Source of the DNA: Crystallibacter degradans
Lineage (GTDB): Bacteria; Actinomycetota; Actinomycetes; Actinomycetales; Micrococcaceae
Assembly (NCBI RefSeq): GCF_012952295.1
Contig: NZ_JABBCH010000005.1
Coordinates: 213,300-277,299 of the forward strand
Direction: 5' to 3'
Length of the DNA: 64,000 nucleotides
Part shown: positions 26,473 to 35,492 of the stretch, in pieces
Layout of the letters: the number at the start of each line of letters is the position of its first letter
Position numbering within the stretch: position 1 is the stretch's first letter
Position numbers and translations under genes: made by a program
The notes under the pieces: generated by a model
Told to the model about the DNA's origin: nothing
What the model saw: the letters and a program-made list of their open reading frames with translations, nothing else
Databases searched by the model: none

Positions 26473-29013
26473 TCAGAGCGGGCCCACAGCGGTAATCCGC
26501 ACGGCGGCCGTGCCCAATTCGTTGGATTCGGCAAGATTAACGACGGCGTTAATGCCCCAGTCATGATCCCCGGCCGGGTCGTCGAAGATCTGCCGGACCT
26601 TCCACTCCGCGGGGGCTTCTTCAATGATCAGGTACTTGGGGCCACGGGCGTCCGGACCGATGCCGAGATCATCATGCGCGTCGAAGTAGGCGTCCATGGC
26701 GTCCGCCCACCGGTCCGCATCCCAGCCGCTGTCCGCGTCCAGTTCGCCGAGGGCCGCTTCGTTTTCCGCTTCGAAGAGCTCCACCCGGCGGAAGAGCTCG
26801 TTCCGGACCATGACCCGGAACGCACGCACGTTGTCCGTGAGCTTCGGCGGCGCCTTGGTCAGGACGGATTCGGCGGCGTGTTCCGCTGCCAGATCCGCGG
26901 CTCCGGCGCCGGAGGTCAGCTCTTCCCATTCGTCCAGCAGGCTCGAGTCCACCTGGCGTACCAGTTCGCCGAGCCAAGCGATGATGTCCTCTAGGTCTTC
27001 GCGCAACGCCTCGGTCGGCACCGTCTGGCGCAGAGCCTTGTAGCCGTCGGTGAGGTAGCGCAGCAGGATGCCTTCGGAGCGTGCCAGCGAGTAGAACTGT
27101 ACGTACTCGCTGAAGTTCATCGCCCTTTCATACATGTCCCGGATCACCGATTTCGGCGCGAGTTCGAAGTCGCCCAGCCAGGGAGCGCTCTTCCGGTACA
27201 CATCGAAGGACTGGAACAACAGCTCGGCCAGCGGCTGCGGATAGGTGACTTCCTCCAGCATGGCCATGCGCTGGTCGTACTCGATGCCGTCCGCCTTCAT
27301 GGCGGCAACAGCTTCGCCGCGGGCCTTCTTCTCCTGGGCAGAGAGCACCTGCCGGGGCTGCTCCAGGATCGCTTCGATGGCGGAAACGACGTCGAGGGCG
27401 TAGCTGCCGCTCTCCGGATCCAGCAGTTCCAGACTGGCCACCGCGAACGGTGACAGCGGCTGGTTCAGGGCGAAGTTCGCCTGCAGGTGGATCTTCAGCC
27501 GCACCAGGCGGCCGTCCTCGTCCGGCTCGGGCAGGCGCTCCACCAGGCCGGAGGCGACCAGTTCGCGGTAGATGCCCAGGGCGCGCTTGATCAGCTTGAG
27601 CTGCGAGGCACGGGTTTCGTGGTTCTCGGTCAGCAGCCGCTTCGCGGCGGCAAAGGGATCCCCGGGCCGCTCCAGCAGGTTCAGCAGCATCGAGTGGCTG
27701 ACCGTGAAGCTGGACGTCAGTGGCTCCGGTTGGCCGTCCACCAGTTTCTGGTAAGTCGGCTCGCCCCAGCTGACAAAGCCTGCCGGCGGCTTCTTCTTGA
27801 CCACCTGGCGCAGCTTCTTCTGGTCATCACCGAACTTCGCTACCGCCTTGGCCATCGCCTTGGTGTTTTCCACCACGTGCTCCGGCGCCTGGACGACGAC
27901 GGTGCCCGCGGTATCATACCCGGCCCGTCCTGCCCGGCCGGCGATCTGATGGAATTCCCGCGCGTTGAGCAGCCGGGTGCGGACGCCGTCGTACTTGCTC
28001 AACGCCGTCATCAGGACGGTACGGATGGGGACATTGATGCCCACACCGAGAGTGTCCGTGCCACAGATGACCTTCAGCAGGCCGGCCTGGGCCAGCTGCT
28101 CGACCAGCCGCCGGTACTTGGGCAACATGCCGGCGTGATGGACGCCGATGCCGTGGCGGACCAGCCGGTTCAAGGTCTTGCCGAAGCCCGGGGCGAACCG
28201 GAAGCCGGCGATCAGTTCGCCGATCCGGTCCTTCTCCTCGCGCGTGCAGACGTTGACGCTCATCAGGTTCTGGGCCCGTTCGATCGCCTCCAGTTGGCTG
28301 AAGTGCACCACGTACACCGGCACCTGGCGGGTGCTCAGGAGCTCCTCCAGCGACTCCTGAACCGGTGTCTGAACGTAGTAGTAATGCAGCGGGATGGGAC
28401 GCTCGGCCGAGCTGACCGTGGTGGTTTGCCGTTCGGTACGCTGCGTCAGCTCCTTCTCTAACCGGGTGACGTCGCCGAGGGTGGCGGACATCAGCAGGAA
28501 CTGCGCCTGCGGCAGCTCCAGCAGCGGGACCTGCCAGGCCCAGCCGCGCTGCGGGTCCGAGTAGTAGTGGAATTCGTCCATGACTACGGTTCCCAGCTGG
28601 GCCTCCGAGCCCTCGCGCAGGGCGATGTTGGCGAGGATTTCCGCAGTGCAGCAGATGATAGGAGCGTCCTGGTTCACCGACGAATCGCCGGTCACCATGC
28701 CGACGTTGTCCGGACCGAAGATGTCGCACAAGGCGAAGAACTTTTCCGAGACGAGGGCCTTGATCGGGGCCGTGTAGTAACTGCGCCGCCCGTGGGCCAT
28801 CGCGTGGAAATGTGAGGCGATGGCCACCATGGACTTACCCGAGCCGGTCGGCGTAGCCAGAATGACGTTGTTGCCCGTGACCAACTCCATCACGGCCTCG
28901 TCCTGGGCCGGATACAGCGCCATGCCACGGCCCTCCACCCAGTCGATGAAGGCAGTGTAGATTTCGTCCGGGCTGGCGGTGGCGGCTGCGGGGAGCTGTT
29001 CAAGTAGGTTCAT
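26473..29013 (-). CDS. Ski2-like DExH-box helicase with C-terminal DUF3516
   Basis: In this 846-residue protein, residues 30-400 form a superfamily 2 helicase: ATPTGSGKS (motif I, near 55), VVMDEFHYY (DExH-type motif II), LMSATLG (III), CGTDTLGVGINVP (V) and QIAGRAGRAGYD (VI). Residues 400-840 form the DUF3516 region, largely helical and found attached to this helicase in actinobacteria. It is related to HelY/Mtr4-type RNA helicases; whether it acts on RNA or DNA is not known. It heads the operon with the acetyltransferase and the peptidase. Both TAGGCT (29023-29028, complement) and GGAGGGG precede the ATG. Confidence 0.9.
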   Translation of the reverse strand: MNLLEQLPAAATASPDEIYTAFIDWVEGRGMALYPAQDEAVMELVTGNNVILATPTGSGKSMVAIASHFHAMAHGRRSYYTAPIKALVSEKFFALCDIFGPDNVGMVTGDSSVNQDAPIICCTAEILANIALREGSEAQLGTVVMDEFHYYSDPQRGWAWQVPLLELPQAQFLLMSATLGDVTRLEKELTQRTERQTTTVSSAERPIPLHYYYVQTPVQESLEELLSTRQVPVYVVHFSQLEAIERAQNLMSVNVCTREEKDRIGELIAGFRFAPGFGKTLNRLVRHGIGVHHAGMLPKYRRLVEQLAQAGLLKVICGTDTLGVGINVPIRTVLMTALSKYDGVRTRLLNAREFHQIAGRAGRAGYDTAGTVVVQAPEHVVENTKAMAKAVAKFGDDQKKLRQVVKKKPPAGFVSWGEPTYQKLVDGQPEPLTSSFTVSHSMLLNLLERPGDPFAAAKRLLTENHETRASQLKLIKRALGIYRELVASGLVERLPEPDEDGRLVRLKIHLQANFALNQPLSPFAVASLELLDPESGSYALDVVSAIEAILEQPRQVLSAQEKKARGEAVAAMKADGIEYDQRMAMLEEVTYPQPLAELLFQSFDVYRKSAPWLGDFELAPKSVIRDMYERAMNFSEYVQFYSLARSEGILLRYLTDGYKALRQTVPTEALREDLEDIIAWLGELVRQVDSSLLDEWEELTSGAGAADLAAEHAAESVLTKAPPKLTDNVRAFRVMVRNELFRRVELFEAENEAALGELDADSGWDADRWADAMDAYFDAHDDLGIGPDARGPKYLIIEEAPAEWKVRQIFDDPAGDHDWGINAVVNLAESNELGTAAVRITAVGPL

Positions 29014-29069
29014 GTCCCCTCCAGCCTATCGGTCGGTGCGCCGCCGGGGGACGGACGCAGCGGCAACCG

Positions 29070-29075
29070 TAGGCT
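29070..29075 (+). promoter_or_regulatory. -10 element (TAGGCT), probable leaderless start
   Basis: TAGGCT ends 6 nt before the ATG at 29082 of the methyltransferase gene. Confidence 0.5.
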
Positions 29076-29081
29076 GGGGAC

Positions 29082-29855
29082 ATGAAATGGGATCCGTCCA
29101 AGTACGCCGAGTTCGCCGATTACCGCAGCCGCCCCTTCTTTGACCTGACCGGCAGGATCGCCGCTGACGAGCCGCGCCGGGTGGTGGACCTGGGCTGCGG
29201 TCCGGGCAGCCTGACCGCGGCGCTTGCAGACCGTTGGCCCCGGGCGCGGGTCACGGGGCTGGATTCGTCCGCCGCCATGATCGCCGCAGCCGCTGCCGCT
29301 TCACAACCGCAGAACCTGGATTTTGAAGTCGGCGACATCGCGGCCTGGACCCCGCCGGAGGACTTGGACGTGCTCGTCTCGAACGCCGCCCTCCAGTGGC
29401 TCCCGGGGCACGAGGACCTGCTCCGTGTGTGGGCGGCAGCGCTGAGCTCCGGCGCGTGGCTGGCGTTCCAGGTTCCCGGCAACTTCTCGGCTCCGTCGCA
29501 TACGCTGATGCGCCGGCAGGCCGCCTCGAGCAGGTGGCGGGCCCGGCTCGATGGCGTACTCCGACACGAAGATGCCGTCAGCGAGCCCGCAGATTACCTC
29601 GCGCTGCTGCTGGAGGCGGGATTCGACGCCGATGCTTGGGAGACGACGTACCTCCACGTCTTGCAGGGGCCCGATCCGGTGCTGGAGTGGGTCCGGGGGA
29701 CGGGATTACGCCCGGTGCTGGCCGCCCTGGAGTCCCGGGAGGCCTCCGAGTTCGAGACGGAATATGCCGAAGCGCTGCGGCATGCATATCCGGCCGGCCC
29801 ACACGGAACGGTCTTCCCCTTCCGGCGGATCTTCTGCGTTGCACGCAAGCGCTGA
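29082..29855 (+). CDS. tam: trans-aconitate 2-methyltransferase-like enzyme
   Basis: The 257-residue protein starts MKWDPSKYAEFADYRSRPFFDL, the characteristic opening of Tam proteins, followed by the SAM motif VVDLGCGPGSLTAAL, GLDSSAAMI, and SNAALQWLPGHEDLL. Tam methylates trans-aconitate, a damaged citric-acid-cycle intermediate that inhibits aconitase. The length equals that of family members. It is leaderless by the position of TAGGCT and abuts the stop of the convergent MBL gene with no gap. Confidence 0.88.
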   Translation: MKWDPSKYAEFADYRSRPFFDLTGRIAADEPRRVVDLGCGPGSLTAALADRWPRARVTGLDSSAAMIAAAAAASQPQNLDFEVGDIAAWTPPEDLDVLVSNAALQWLPGHEDLLRVWAAALSSGAWLAFQVPGNFSAPSHTLMRRQAASSRWRARLDGVLRHEDAVSEPADYLALLLEAGFDADAWETTYLHVLQGPDPVLEWVRGTGLRPVLAALESREASEFETEYAEALRHAYPAGPHGTVFPFRRIFCVARKR

Positions 29856-30494
29856 CTACCAGCCCCGCTCGCGCCATTCGGCCAGGTGCGGCCGTTCGGC
29901 GCCGAGCGTAGTGCCCTTGCCGTGGCCCGGGTGGACCGCAGTGTCGTCCGGCAGGTAGTCGAAAAGGCGGCGTTCGACGTCGTCAATCAGCGAGGCGAAG
30001 CGCTGCGGGTCCTGCTGCGTGTTGCCAACGCCTCCCGGGAACAGCGAGTCCCCGGTAAACAGGTGCGAGGGCCCGTGCGCGTTGCGGTATAGGAGAGCCA
30101 CCGAGCCCGGGGTGTGGCCGCGCAGTTTGATGGTCTCCAGCGCGAACCCGTCGAATTCCGCGATGTCCCCGTGATCGAGTGCGACGGCGGTGGGAACCTC
30201 GATCTGCGCGATGTCTTCGGTTCCGGCCGCGGTGCGGGCGCCGGTGAGTTTCACTGTCTCGGCAAGGGCGCGCACATGATCCCAATGACTGTGCGTAGTG
30301 ATGATCATTGCCACTTTAGCGGGAGCCGGACTGTCCTGCGCCCCTTCGGCCAGCAGCTTTTCGATGGCGGGCAGATCGTCGGCGGCGTCGATGAGCACCT
30401 GCGTGCCGGTGTCCTTGGCCGTGATCAGGTAGACGTTGTTGTCCATCTCGCTGACGGACGCCGAACGGATGGTGATGTCATCAAGTTCCCACAT
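29856..30494 (-). CDS. metallo-beta-lactamase fold hydrolase (glyoxalase II-like)
   Basis: The 212-residue protein has the zinc motif THSHWDH near residue 68 (HxHxDH) and later GHTPGSVAL, FTGDSLFPGGVGNT and HPGHGKGTTLG, which supply the remaining His and Asp ligands. The length and order match small hydroxyacylglutathione-hydrolase-like proteins, which cleave thioesters; actinobacteria lack glutathione, so another thiol ester such as a mycothiol adduct is likely (inference). TAGACT (30501-30506, complement) is 6 nt from the ATG, indicating a leaderless message. Confidence 0.9.
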   Translation of the reverse strand: MWELDDITIRSASVSEMDNNVYLITAKDTGTQVLIDAADDLPAIEKLLAEGAQDSPAPAKVAMIITTHSHWDHVRALAETVKLTGARTAAGTEDIAQIEVPTAVALDHGDIAEFDGFALETIKLRGHTPGSVALLYRNAHGPSHLFTGDSLFPGGVGNTQQDPQRFASLIDDVERRLFDYLPDDTAVHPGHGKGTTLGAERPHLAEWRERGW

Positions 30495-30557
30495 GCGCCC
30501 AGTCTAATCACAGGCCGGATGCTGCCCGGGCCGTGTCTGCGCCCAGAGTGAAAGTCC

Positions 30558-30587
30558 TTGTCGCCCGTCAGGGAATTGGCGTAAATT
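30558..30587 (+). promoter_or_regulatory. promoter of the GntR gene
   Basis: TTGTCG (30558-30563) and TAAATT (30582-30587) are 18 bp apart; the start would be near 30594, about 40 nt before the ATG. Confidence 0.5.
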
Positions 30588-30633
30588 CGATTGGTCCGGG
30601 CACGGACATTTGCAGAAGGGCAGGCACCGGTAC

Positions 30634-31005
30634 ATGGAAGCTGACCAATTCGACTGGCGGCTGGACAAGCAGAGCTCGGTGCCGCTGTTCGAGCAGCTGC
30701 GACTGCGCATCATCGAGGCGTCCGATGGCGGAGAGCTGGCTATCGGAACCAAGCTGCCGCCGGTGCGGCGGCTGGCCGACCATCTCGGAATTGTGCCTAA
30801 CACGGTCGCCCGCGCCTACCGGGAACTGGAGACGGCCGGCCGGGTGACAACCGGAGGCCGGGCTGGCACCGTGATCAGCGCCGGCGGGAATGAGTCCTCG
30901 CGGCTGCTGGCCGAGGCCGCCACCAGCTTCGCCGAGACGGCCCGGGCACAGGGCGTCACGGTGAAGACAGCACTAGCCGCGGTCAAGGCGGCCCTGGAAC
31001 GCTGA
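30634..31005 (+). CDS. GntR-family transcriptional regulator, YtrA type
   Basis: The 123-residue protein is a winged helix-turn-helix: SSVPLFEQLRLRIIEA, then IGTKLPPVRRLADHLGI and NTVARAYRELETAGRVTT (residues 12-75), with a short helical tail instead of a ligand-binding domain. This is the YtrA subfamily, which usually sits beside ABC transporter genes that it represses. No transporter adjoins it here, so the target is unknown. A start at TTG 30610 would add eight residues but lacks a ribosome-binding site. Confidence 0.88.
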   Translation: MEADQFDWRLDKQSSVPLFEQLRLRIIEASDGGELAIGTKLPPVRRLADHLGIVPNTVARAYRELETAGRVTTGGRAGTVISAGGNESSRLLAEAATSFAETARAQGVTVKTALAAVKAALER

Positions 31006-31101
31006 TCTTTAGGACCGACCGGGCCAGAGGAAAAAATCCGGTCACCATTGACGGAACGCGGACAAGTATCGTCCGTGTGCGCACCGATGTGCCCAACGCA
31101 A

Positions 31102-31124
31102 TACATTTTCGAACGGACTTTCGA
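31102..31124 (+). promoter_or_regulatory. uvrA -10 element with overlapping LexA (SOS) box
   Basis: TACATT (31102-31107) could be the -10 of uvrA. Directly after it, TCGAAC-GGAC-TTTCGA (31109-31124) matches the actinobacterial SOS box TCGAAC-N4-GTTCGA at all defined positions but one. It covers the predicted transcription start and ends 5 nt before the GTG, an ideal position for LexA repression. Confidence 0.75.
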
Positions 31125-31129
31125 TTAGA

Positions 31130-34042
31130 GTGGAAACCGTGCTAAAAGCGAGTGAATCAACTGGACCCGGATCCCACGAGGATGCCCGGACGGACCTATC
31201 CCGGCTGGTCGTGAAGGGCGCGCGGGAGCACAACCTGCGCAATGTCGACCTGGACCTGCCCCGGGATTCCATGATCGTATTCACCGGGCTCTCCGGTTCC
31301 GGCAAGTCCTCCCTGGCCTTCGACACGATCTTCGCCGAGGGGCAGCGCCGCTATGTCGAGTCGTTGTCCGCCTATGCGCGCATGTTTCTGGGCCAGGTGG
31401 ACAAGCCGGATGTCGACTTCATTGAAGGCCTGTCCCCGGCAGTTTCCATCGACCAGAAATCGTCGAGCAAGAACCCCCGTTCCACGGTGGGAACGATTAC
31501 CGAGATCTACGACTACATGCGCCTGCTCTGGGCCCGCGTCGGCCGGCCGCACTGCCCGGTTTGCGGCCAGCCGGTGGCACGTCAGACTCCGCAGCAGATT
31601 GTGGATCAGCTGCTGGAGCTTGAGAGCGGTACCCGGTTCCAGATCCTGGCCCCGGTAGTCCGCGGGCGCAAGGGCGAGTTCGTGGACCTGTTCAAAGAAC
31701 TTTCCGCCAAGGGCTATTCCCGCGCCAAGGTGGACGGCAAGCTGGTTCAGCTGTCGGAGCCGCCCAAGCTCGGCAAGCAGTTCAAGCACACTATCGAAGT
31801 GGTCATCGACCGGCTGGTGGTCAAGGACGGCATCCAGCAGCGGCTGACTGACTCAATCGAGACCGGGCTGGGCCTGGCCGAGGGCCGTGTGCTGGCAGAT
31901 TTTGTGGACCTGGATGAAAGCGAGCCGGGACGCACGCGCGCCTTCTCGGAGCACCTCGCCTGTCCGAATGAGCACCCGTTGGCCATTGATGAAGTCGAGC
32001 CGCGGTCCTTCTCGTTCAACAATCCGTTCGGTGCCTGCCCGGTCTGTACCGGCATCGGCAGCAAGCTCGAAGTGGACGAAGACCTGGTTGTTCCGGACCC
32101 GGAGCTCAGCCTCGGCGATGGCGCGATCGCACCCTGGTCCCTGGGCACTGCAACGCAGCAGTACTGGAACCGGCTGCTTGAAGGCCTGTCCCACGAACTC
32201 GGATTCTCCATGGACGTTCCGTTCAATGAGCTGTCCAAGGATGCGCGCAAGGCCGTGCTCTACGGCAAGGACCACAAGGTGGTGGTCCAGTACCGCAACC
32301 GCTTTGGCCGCGAACGCAAGTACAGCACCGGTTTCGAAGGCGCGGTGCAGTACATCCACCGCAAACATCTGGAAACCGAGTCCGACAATGCGCGGGACCG
32401 CTACGAACAGTACATGCGGGAGATCCCCTGTCCCGAGTGCAAGGGCGCGCGGCTGAACCCTGCATCCCTGTCGGTGCTCATCAACGGCAGGTCCATCGCC
32501 GAAGTATCCGCGATGCCGCTGCAGGAATGCCGCGACTTTCTGAATTCGCTGGAGCTGACGTCGCGCGAGGCGCAAATCGCCCAGCAGGTTCTCATCGAGA
32601 TCCAGGCCAGGCTCCGCTTCCTGCTGGACGTAGGCCTCTCCTACCTGAACCTCGAACGTGCTGCCGGAACCCTCTCGGGCGGTGAAGCCCAGCGTATCCG
32701 GCTGGCCACGCAGATCGGTTCCGGCTTGGTCGGCGTGCTCTACGTTCTGGACGAGCCGTCCATCGGACTGCACCAGCGGGACAACCGCCGGCTGATCGAA
32801 ACGCTGACCCGCCTGCGCGACCTGGGCAACACGCTGATCGTGGTCGAGCACGACGAAGACACCATCAGCGAAGCCGACTGGATTGTGGACGTCGGTCCAG
32901 GTGCGGGCGAACACGGAGGCCAAATAGTCCATTCCGGTTCGCTCAAGGAACTGCTGGACAATGAGCAGTCCATTACCGGTGATTACCTCGCCGGTAGGCG
33001 CCGTATCGACGTTCCCGCCAAACGCCGCAAGATCGACAAGAAGCGGCAGCTTAAGGTGGTCGCTGCGCGGGAAAACAACCTGCAGGGCATCGACGCAGTC
33101 TTCCCGCTTGGCGTCTTCACCGCCGTCACCGGCGTGAGTGGCTCCGGAAAGTCCACCCTCGTCAATGACATCCTGTACAAGGTACTGGCCAACAAACTCA
33201 ACCGGGCCAAGCAGGTCGCCGGCCGGCATACGCGGGTCGAGGGACTTGAGCATCTGGACAAGGTCATCCACGTCGACCAGAGCCCGATCGGCCGCACGCC
33301 GCGGTCCAATGCGGCTACCTACACAGGTGTCTTCGACAATATCCGCAAACTCTTTGCCGAAACCAACGAAGCCAAGGTGCGCGGCTACCAGCCGGGACGG
33401 TTTTCGTTCAACGTCAAGGGCGGACGCTGTGAAGCATGCAGCGGCGACGGCACCCTGAAGATCGAGATGAACTTCCTGCCGGACGTCTATGTGCCGTGCG
33501 AGGTCTGCCACGGCGCCCGCTACAACCGCGAAACGCTTGAAGTCCATTACAAGGGCAAGACCATTGCGGATGTGCTGGACATGCCGATCGAGGAAGGTGC
33601 GGAATTCTTCGCGGCTTTCACCCCGATTGCCCGCCACTTGAATACCTTGGTGGACGTCGGCTTGGGATACGTCCGGCTCGGCCAGCCCGCTACTACCCTC
33701 TCCGGCGGCGAAGCGCAGCGGGTCAAACTCGCCAGCGAACTGCAGAAGCGCAGCAACGGCCGCAGCATCTACGTCCTCGACGAACCCACCACCGGGTTGC
33801 ACTTCGAGGACATCCGCAAGCTGTTGCTGGTACTCCAGTCATTGGTGGACAAGGGCAACACCGTCATCACCATCGAACACAACCTGGACGTCATCAAGAG
33901 TGCCGACTGGGTAGTGGATCTTGGGCCGGACGGAGGTTCCGGCGGTGGCCGGATTATTGCAACCGGCACGCCTGAACAGGTGGCGAAGGCGGAGGTCAGC
34001 CACACCGGACGGTACCTCGCGGAGGTACTCGAATCGGCCTGA
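31130..34042 (+). CDS. uvrA: UvrABC system protein A (damage-recognition ATPase)
   Basis: The 970-residue protein has two ABC-type ATPase units. The first P-loop is GLSGSGKSS near residue 52 and the second GVSGSGKST near residue 667, each with a signature (TLSGGEAQR) and Walker B ([18 protein letters not shown]). Zinc-binding CPVCGQ, CPVCTG and CEACSGDGT motifs mark the DNA-contact insertions. UvrA dimers scan for bulky lesions and load UvrB. GTG 31130 and GTG 31139 are both possible starts. The LexA-like box immediately upstream predicts SOS induction. Confidence 0.97.
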   Translation: METVLKASESTGPGSHEDARTDLSRLVVKGAREHNLRNVDLDLPRDSMIVFTGLSGSGKSSLAFDTIFAEGQRRYVESLSAYARMFLGQVDKPDVDFIEGLSPAVSIDQKSSSKNPRSTVGTITEIYDYMRLLWARVGRPHCPVCGQPVARQTPQQIVDQLLELESGTRFQILAPVVRGRKGEFVDLFKELSAKGYSRAKVDGKLVQLSEPPKLGKQFKHTIEVVIDRLVVKDGIQQRLTDSIETGLGLAEGRVLADFVDLDESEPGRTRAFSEHLACPNEHPLAIDEVEPRSFSFNNPFGACPVCTGIGSKLEVDEDLVVPDPELSLGDGAIAPWSLGTATQQYWNRLLEGLSHELGFSMDVPFNELSKDARKAVLYGKDHKVVVQYRNRFGRERKYSTGFEGAVQYIHRKHLETESDNARDRYEQYMREIPCPECKGARLNPASLSVLINGRSIAEVSAMPLQECRDFLNSLELTSREAQIAQQVLIEIQARLRFLLDVGLSYLNLERAAGTLSGGEAQRIRLATQIGSGLVGVLYVLDEPSIGLHQRDNRRLIETLTRLRDLGNTLIVVEHDEDTISEADWIVDVGPGAGEHGGQIVHSGSLKELLDNEQSITGDYLAGRRRIDVPAKRRKIDKKRQLKVVAARENNLQGIDAVFPLGVFTAVTGVSGSGKSTLVNDILYKVLANKLNRAKQVAGRHTRVEGLEHLDKVIHVDQSPIGRTPRSNAATYTGVFDNIRKLFAETNEAKVRGYQPGRFSFNVKGGRCEACSGDGTLKIEMNFLPDVYVPCEVCHGARYNRETLEVHYKGKTIADVLDMPIEEGAEFFAAFTPIARHLNTLVDVGLGYVRLGQPATTLSGGEAQRVKLASELQKRSNGRSIYVLDEPTTGLHFEDIRKLLLVLQSLVDKGNTVITIEHNLDVIKSADWVVDLGPDGGSGGGRIIATGTPEQVAKAEVSHTGRYLAEVLESA

Positions 34043-34114
34043 TTGGAGCTGCGGTATATACCTCGGGCGGAATGCGTGTAACGCATAACGTTCAAGGTAT
34101 GGAAAAATGCCTAG

Positions 34115-34819
34115 GTGACTTCTTTGCCGGCGCTGGTTCTTTTTGACCTTGACGGGACTCTGGTGGATCCCGCGGGGGCCATCACCGGGGGTATCAGCCG
34201 AGCCCTGCAGCTAGCCGGCCTGCCGGTCCCGCAGCAGGATGTCCTCGACTCCATGGTCGGTCCGCCGCTGGGGCTGTCGCTGCGGGAGAAGGCCGGTGTT
34301 TCGGAGAGCGATCTGGCTGAAGTCATTAGGCTCTACCGGACCGAGTACCGCGTCTCCGGAATGGCAGCCAGCCATGTTTATCCCGGAATGGAAGGGCTGC
34401 TGCAGCAGTTGAAGACCGAAGGCACAATCCTGGCCGTGGCTACGCAGAAGCCCACTCCGATCGCCGACGAACTACTGCGTGTACAGGGATTGACCGCCTA
34501 TTTCGAGAGTGTCCATGGCGCTGGCTTTGACGATCCCGGCAGCAGCGCCGCAGCCGATGCAGGCAAAATCCCGATTCTGGAGGAGGCTTTGCGGCGGTAC
34601 GCCGGGGCCTACGGCAGCGTCGTGATGGTGGGGGACCGGCACTACGACATCACCGCCGCCGTCCACCACGGGATCCCGGCCATCGGTGTCGGCTGGGGAT
34701 TTGCGGCCGACGGTGAGCTGGAAGCCGCCGGTGCCGCCGCCGTCGTCGTCAATACCCAGGAACTAGCGGAGGAACTGGCACTGCAGCTAGCGGCCGCCAC
34801 ACAAGGAAAGGAGAGGTAA
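34115..34819 (+). CDS. HAD-superfamily phosphatase, phosphoglycolate phosphatase-like
   Basis: In this 234-residue protein, motif I is LFDLDGTLVD (nucleophile and acid/base Asp), motif II is VATQKP (Thr), motif III is the Lys of GKIPILEEAL, and motif IV is VVMVGDRHYDI. A helical C1 cap lies at residues 22-80. The order and size match Gph-type enzymes that remove phosphate from phosphoglycolate, including that formed at 3'-phosphoglycolate DNA ends; a repair link would suit the uvr neighbourhood but is inference. It is 4 nt from plsC and probably begins the operon reaching whiA. Confidence 0.88.
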   Translation: MTSLPALVLFDLDGTLVDPAGAITGGISRALQLAGLPVPQQDVLDSMVGPPLGLSLREKAGVSESDLAEVIRLYRTEYRVSGMAASHVYPGMEGLLQQLKTEGTILAVATQKPTPIADELLRVQGLTAYFESVHGAGFDDPGSSAAADAGKIPILEEALRRYAGAYGSVVMVGDRHYDITAAVHHGIPAIGVGWGFAADGELEAAGAAAVVVNTQELAEELALQLAAATQGKER

Positions 34820-34823
34820 GGGA

Positions 34824-35492
34824 ATGGAATTTTTCGAAGGCACCCGTGCTGCATTCCGTTCCGTGATCTCCGGAACCTGCCGGCCCACGGTTGACGGGCT
34901 GGAAAACTTCCCGCCGGAGGGCCCCGTTATCGTCGCCCCGAACCACCAGTCGTTTTTCGACAGCATCATCGTCCAAGCACTGATGCCGCGCAAGGTGGCG
35001 TTCTTTGCCAAGGCCGAGTACTTCACCGCGAAAGGACCGAAAGGAGCCGCGATGCGCTGGTTCTTCAACAGCGTCGGTTCCGTTCCGGTGGAACGCGGGG
35101 AACAGGCTGCCAGCGTGGCGGCGCTGCAGACAGCGGTGGAAATTCTTGAGCGGAAAGAGGCGTTCGGCATCTATCCCGAAGGCACCCGTTCCCGCGACGG
35201 TCTGTTGTACCGTGGAAGAACAGGCGTTGGCTGGCTTGCGCTGACCACCGGCGCTCCCGTGGTGCCGGTGGGACTGATCGGAACCGACAGGCTCCAGCCA
35301 GCGGACAAGAAGATGATCAAACCGCAGCATTTCACCCTGAAGATCGGCGCTCCGCTGTATTTCGACAAGACGGGCACGGGGCACTCCCTGCCTGCCCGCC
35401 GTGCCGCCACGGATAAGATCATGGACGCCATTGCCGAACTGAGCGGGCAGGAACGGGCCGGCACCTACAACCAATCCAAACAGGCACAGTAA
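34824..35492 (+). CDS. plsC: 1-acyl-sn-glycerol-3-phosphate acyltransferase
   Basis: The 222-residue protein has the acyltransferase blocks NHQSFFD (HxxxxD catalytic pair, near residue 38), [13 protein letters not shown], and [10 protein letters not shown] (phosphate-binding EGT). PlsC converts lysophosphatidate to phosphatidate at the inner face of the membrane. One weak hydrophobic stretch fits peripheral association. Its start follows the AAAGGAGAGG site inside the end of the HAD gene, and its stop overlaps the uvrC start as TAATG. Confidence 0.9.
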   Translation: MEFFEGTRAAFRSVISGTCRPTVDGLENFPPEGPVIVAPNHQSFFDSIIVQALMPRKVAFFAKAEYFTAKGPKGAAMRWFFNSVGSVPVERGEQAASVAALQTAVEILERKEAFGIYPEGTRSRDGLLYRGRTGVGWLALTTGAPVVPVGLIGTDRLQPADKKMIKPQHFTLKIGAPLYFDKTGTGHSLPARRAATDKIMDAIAELSGQERAGTYNQSKQAQ

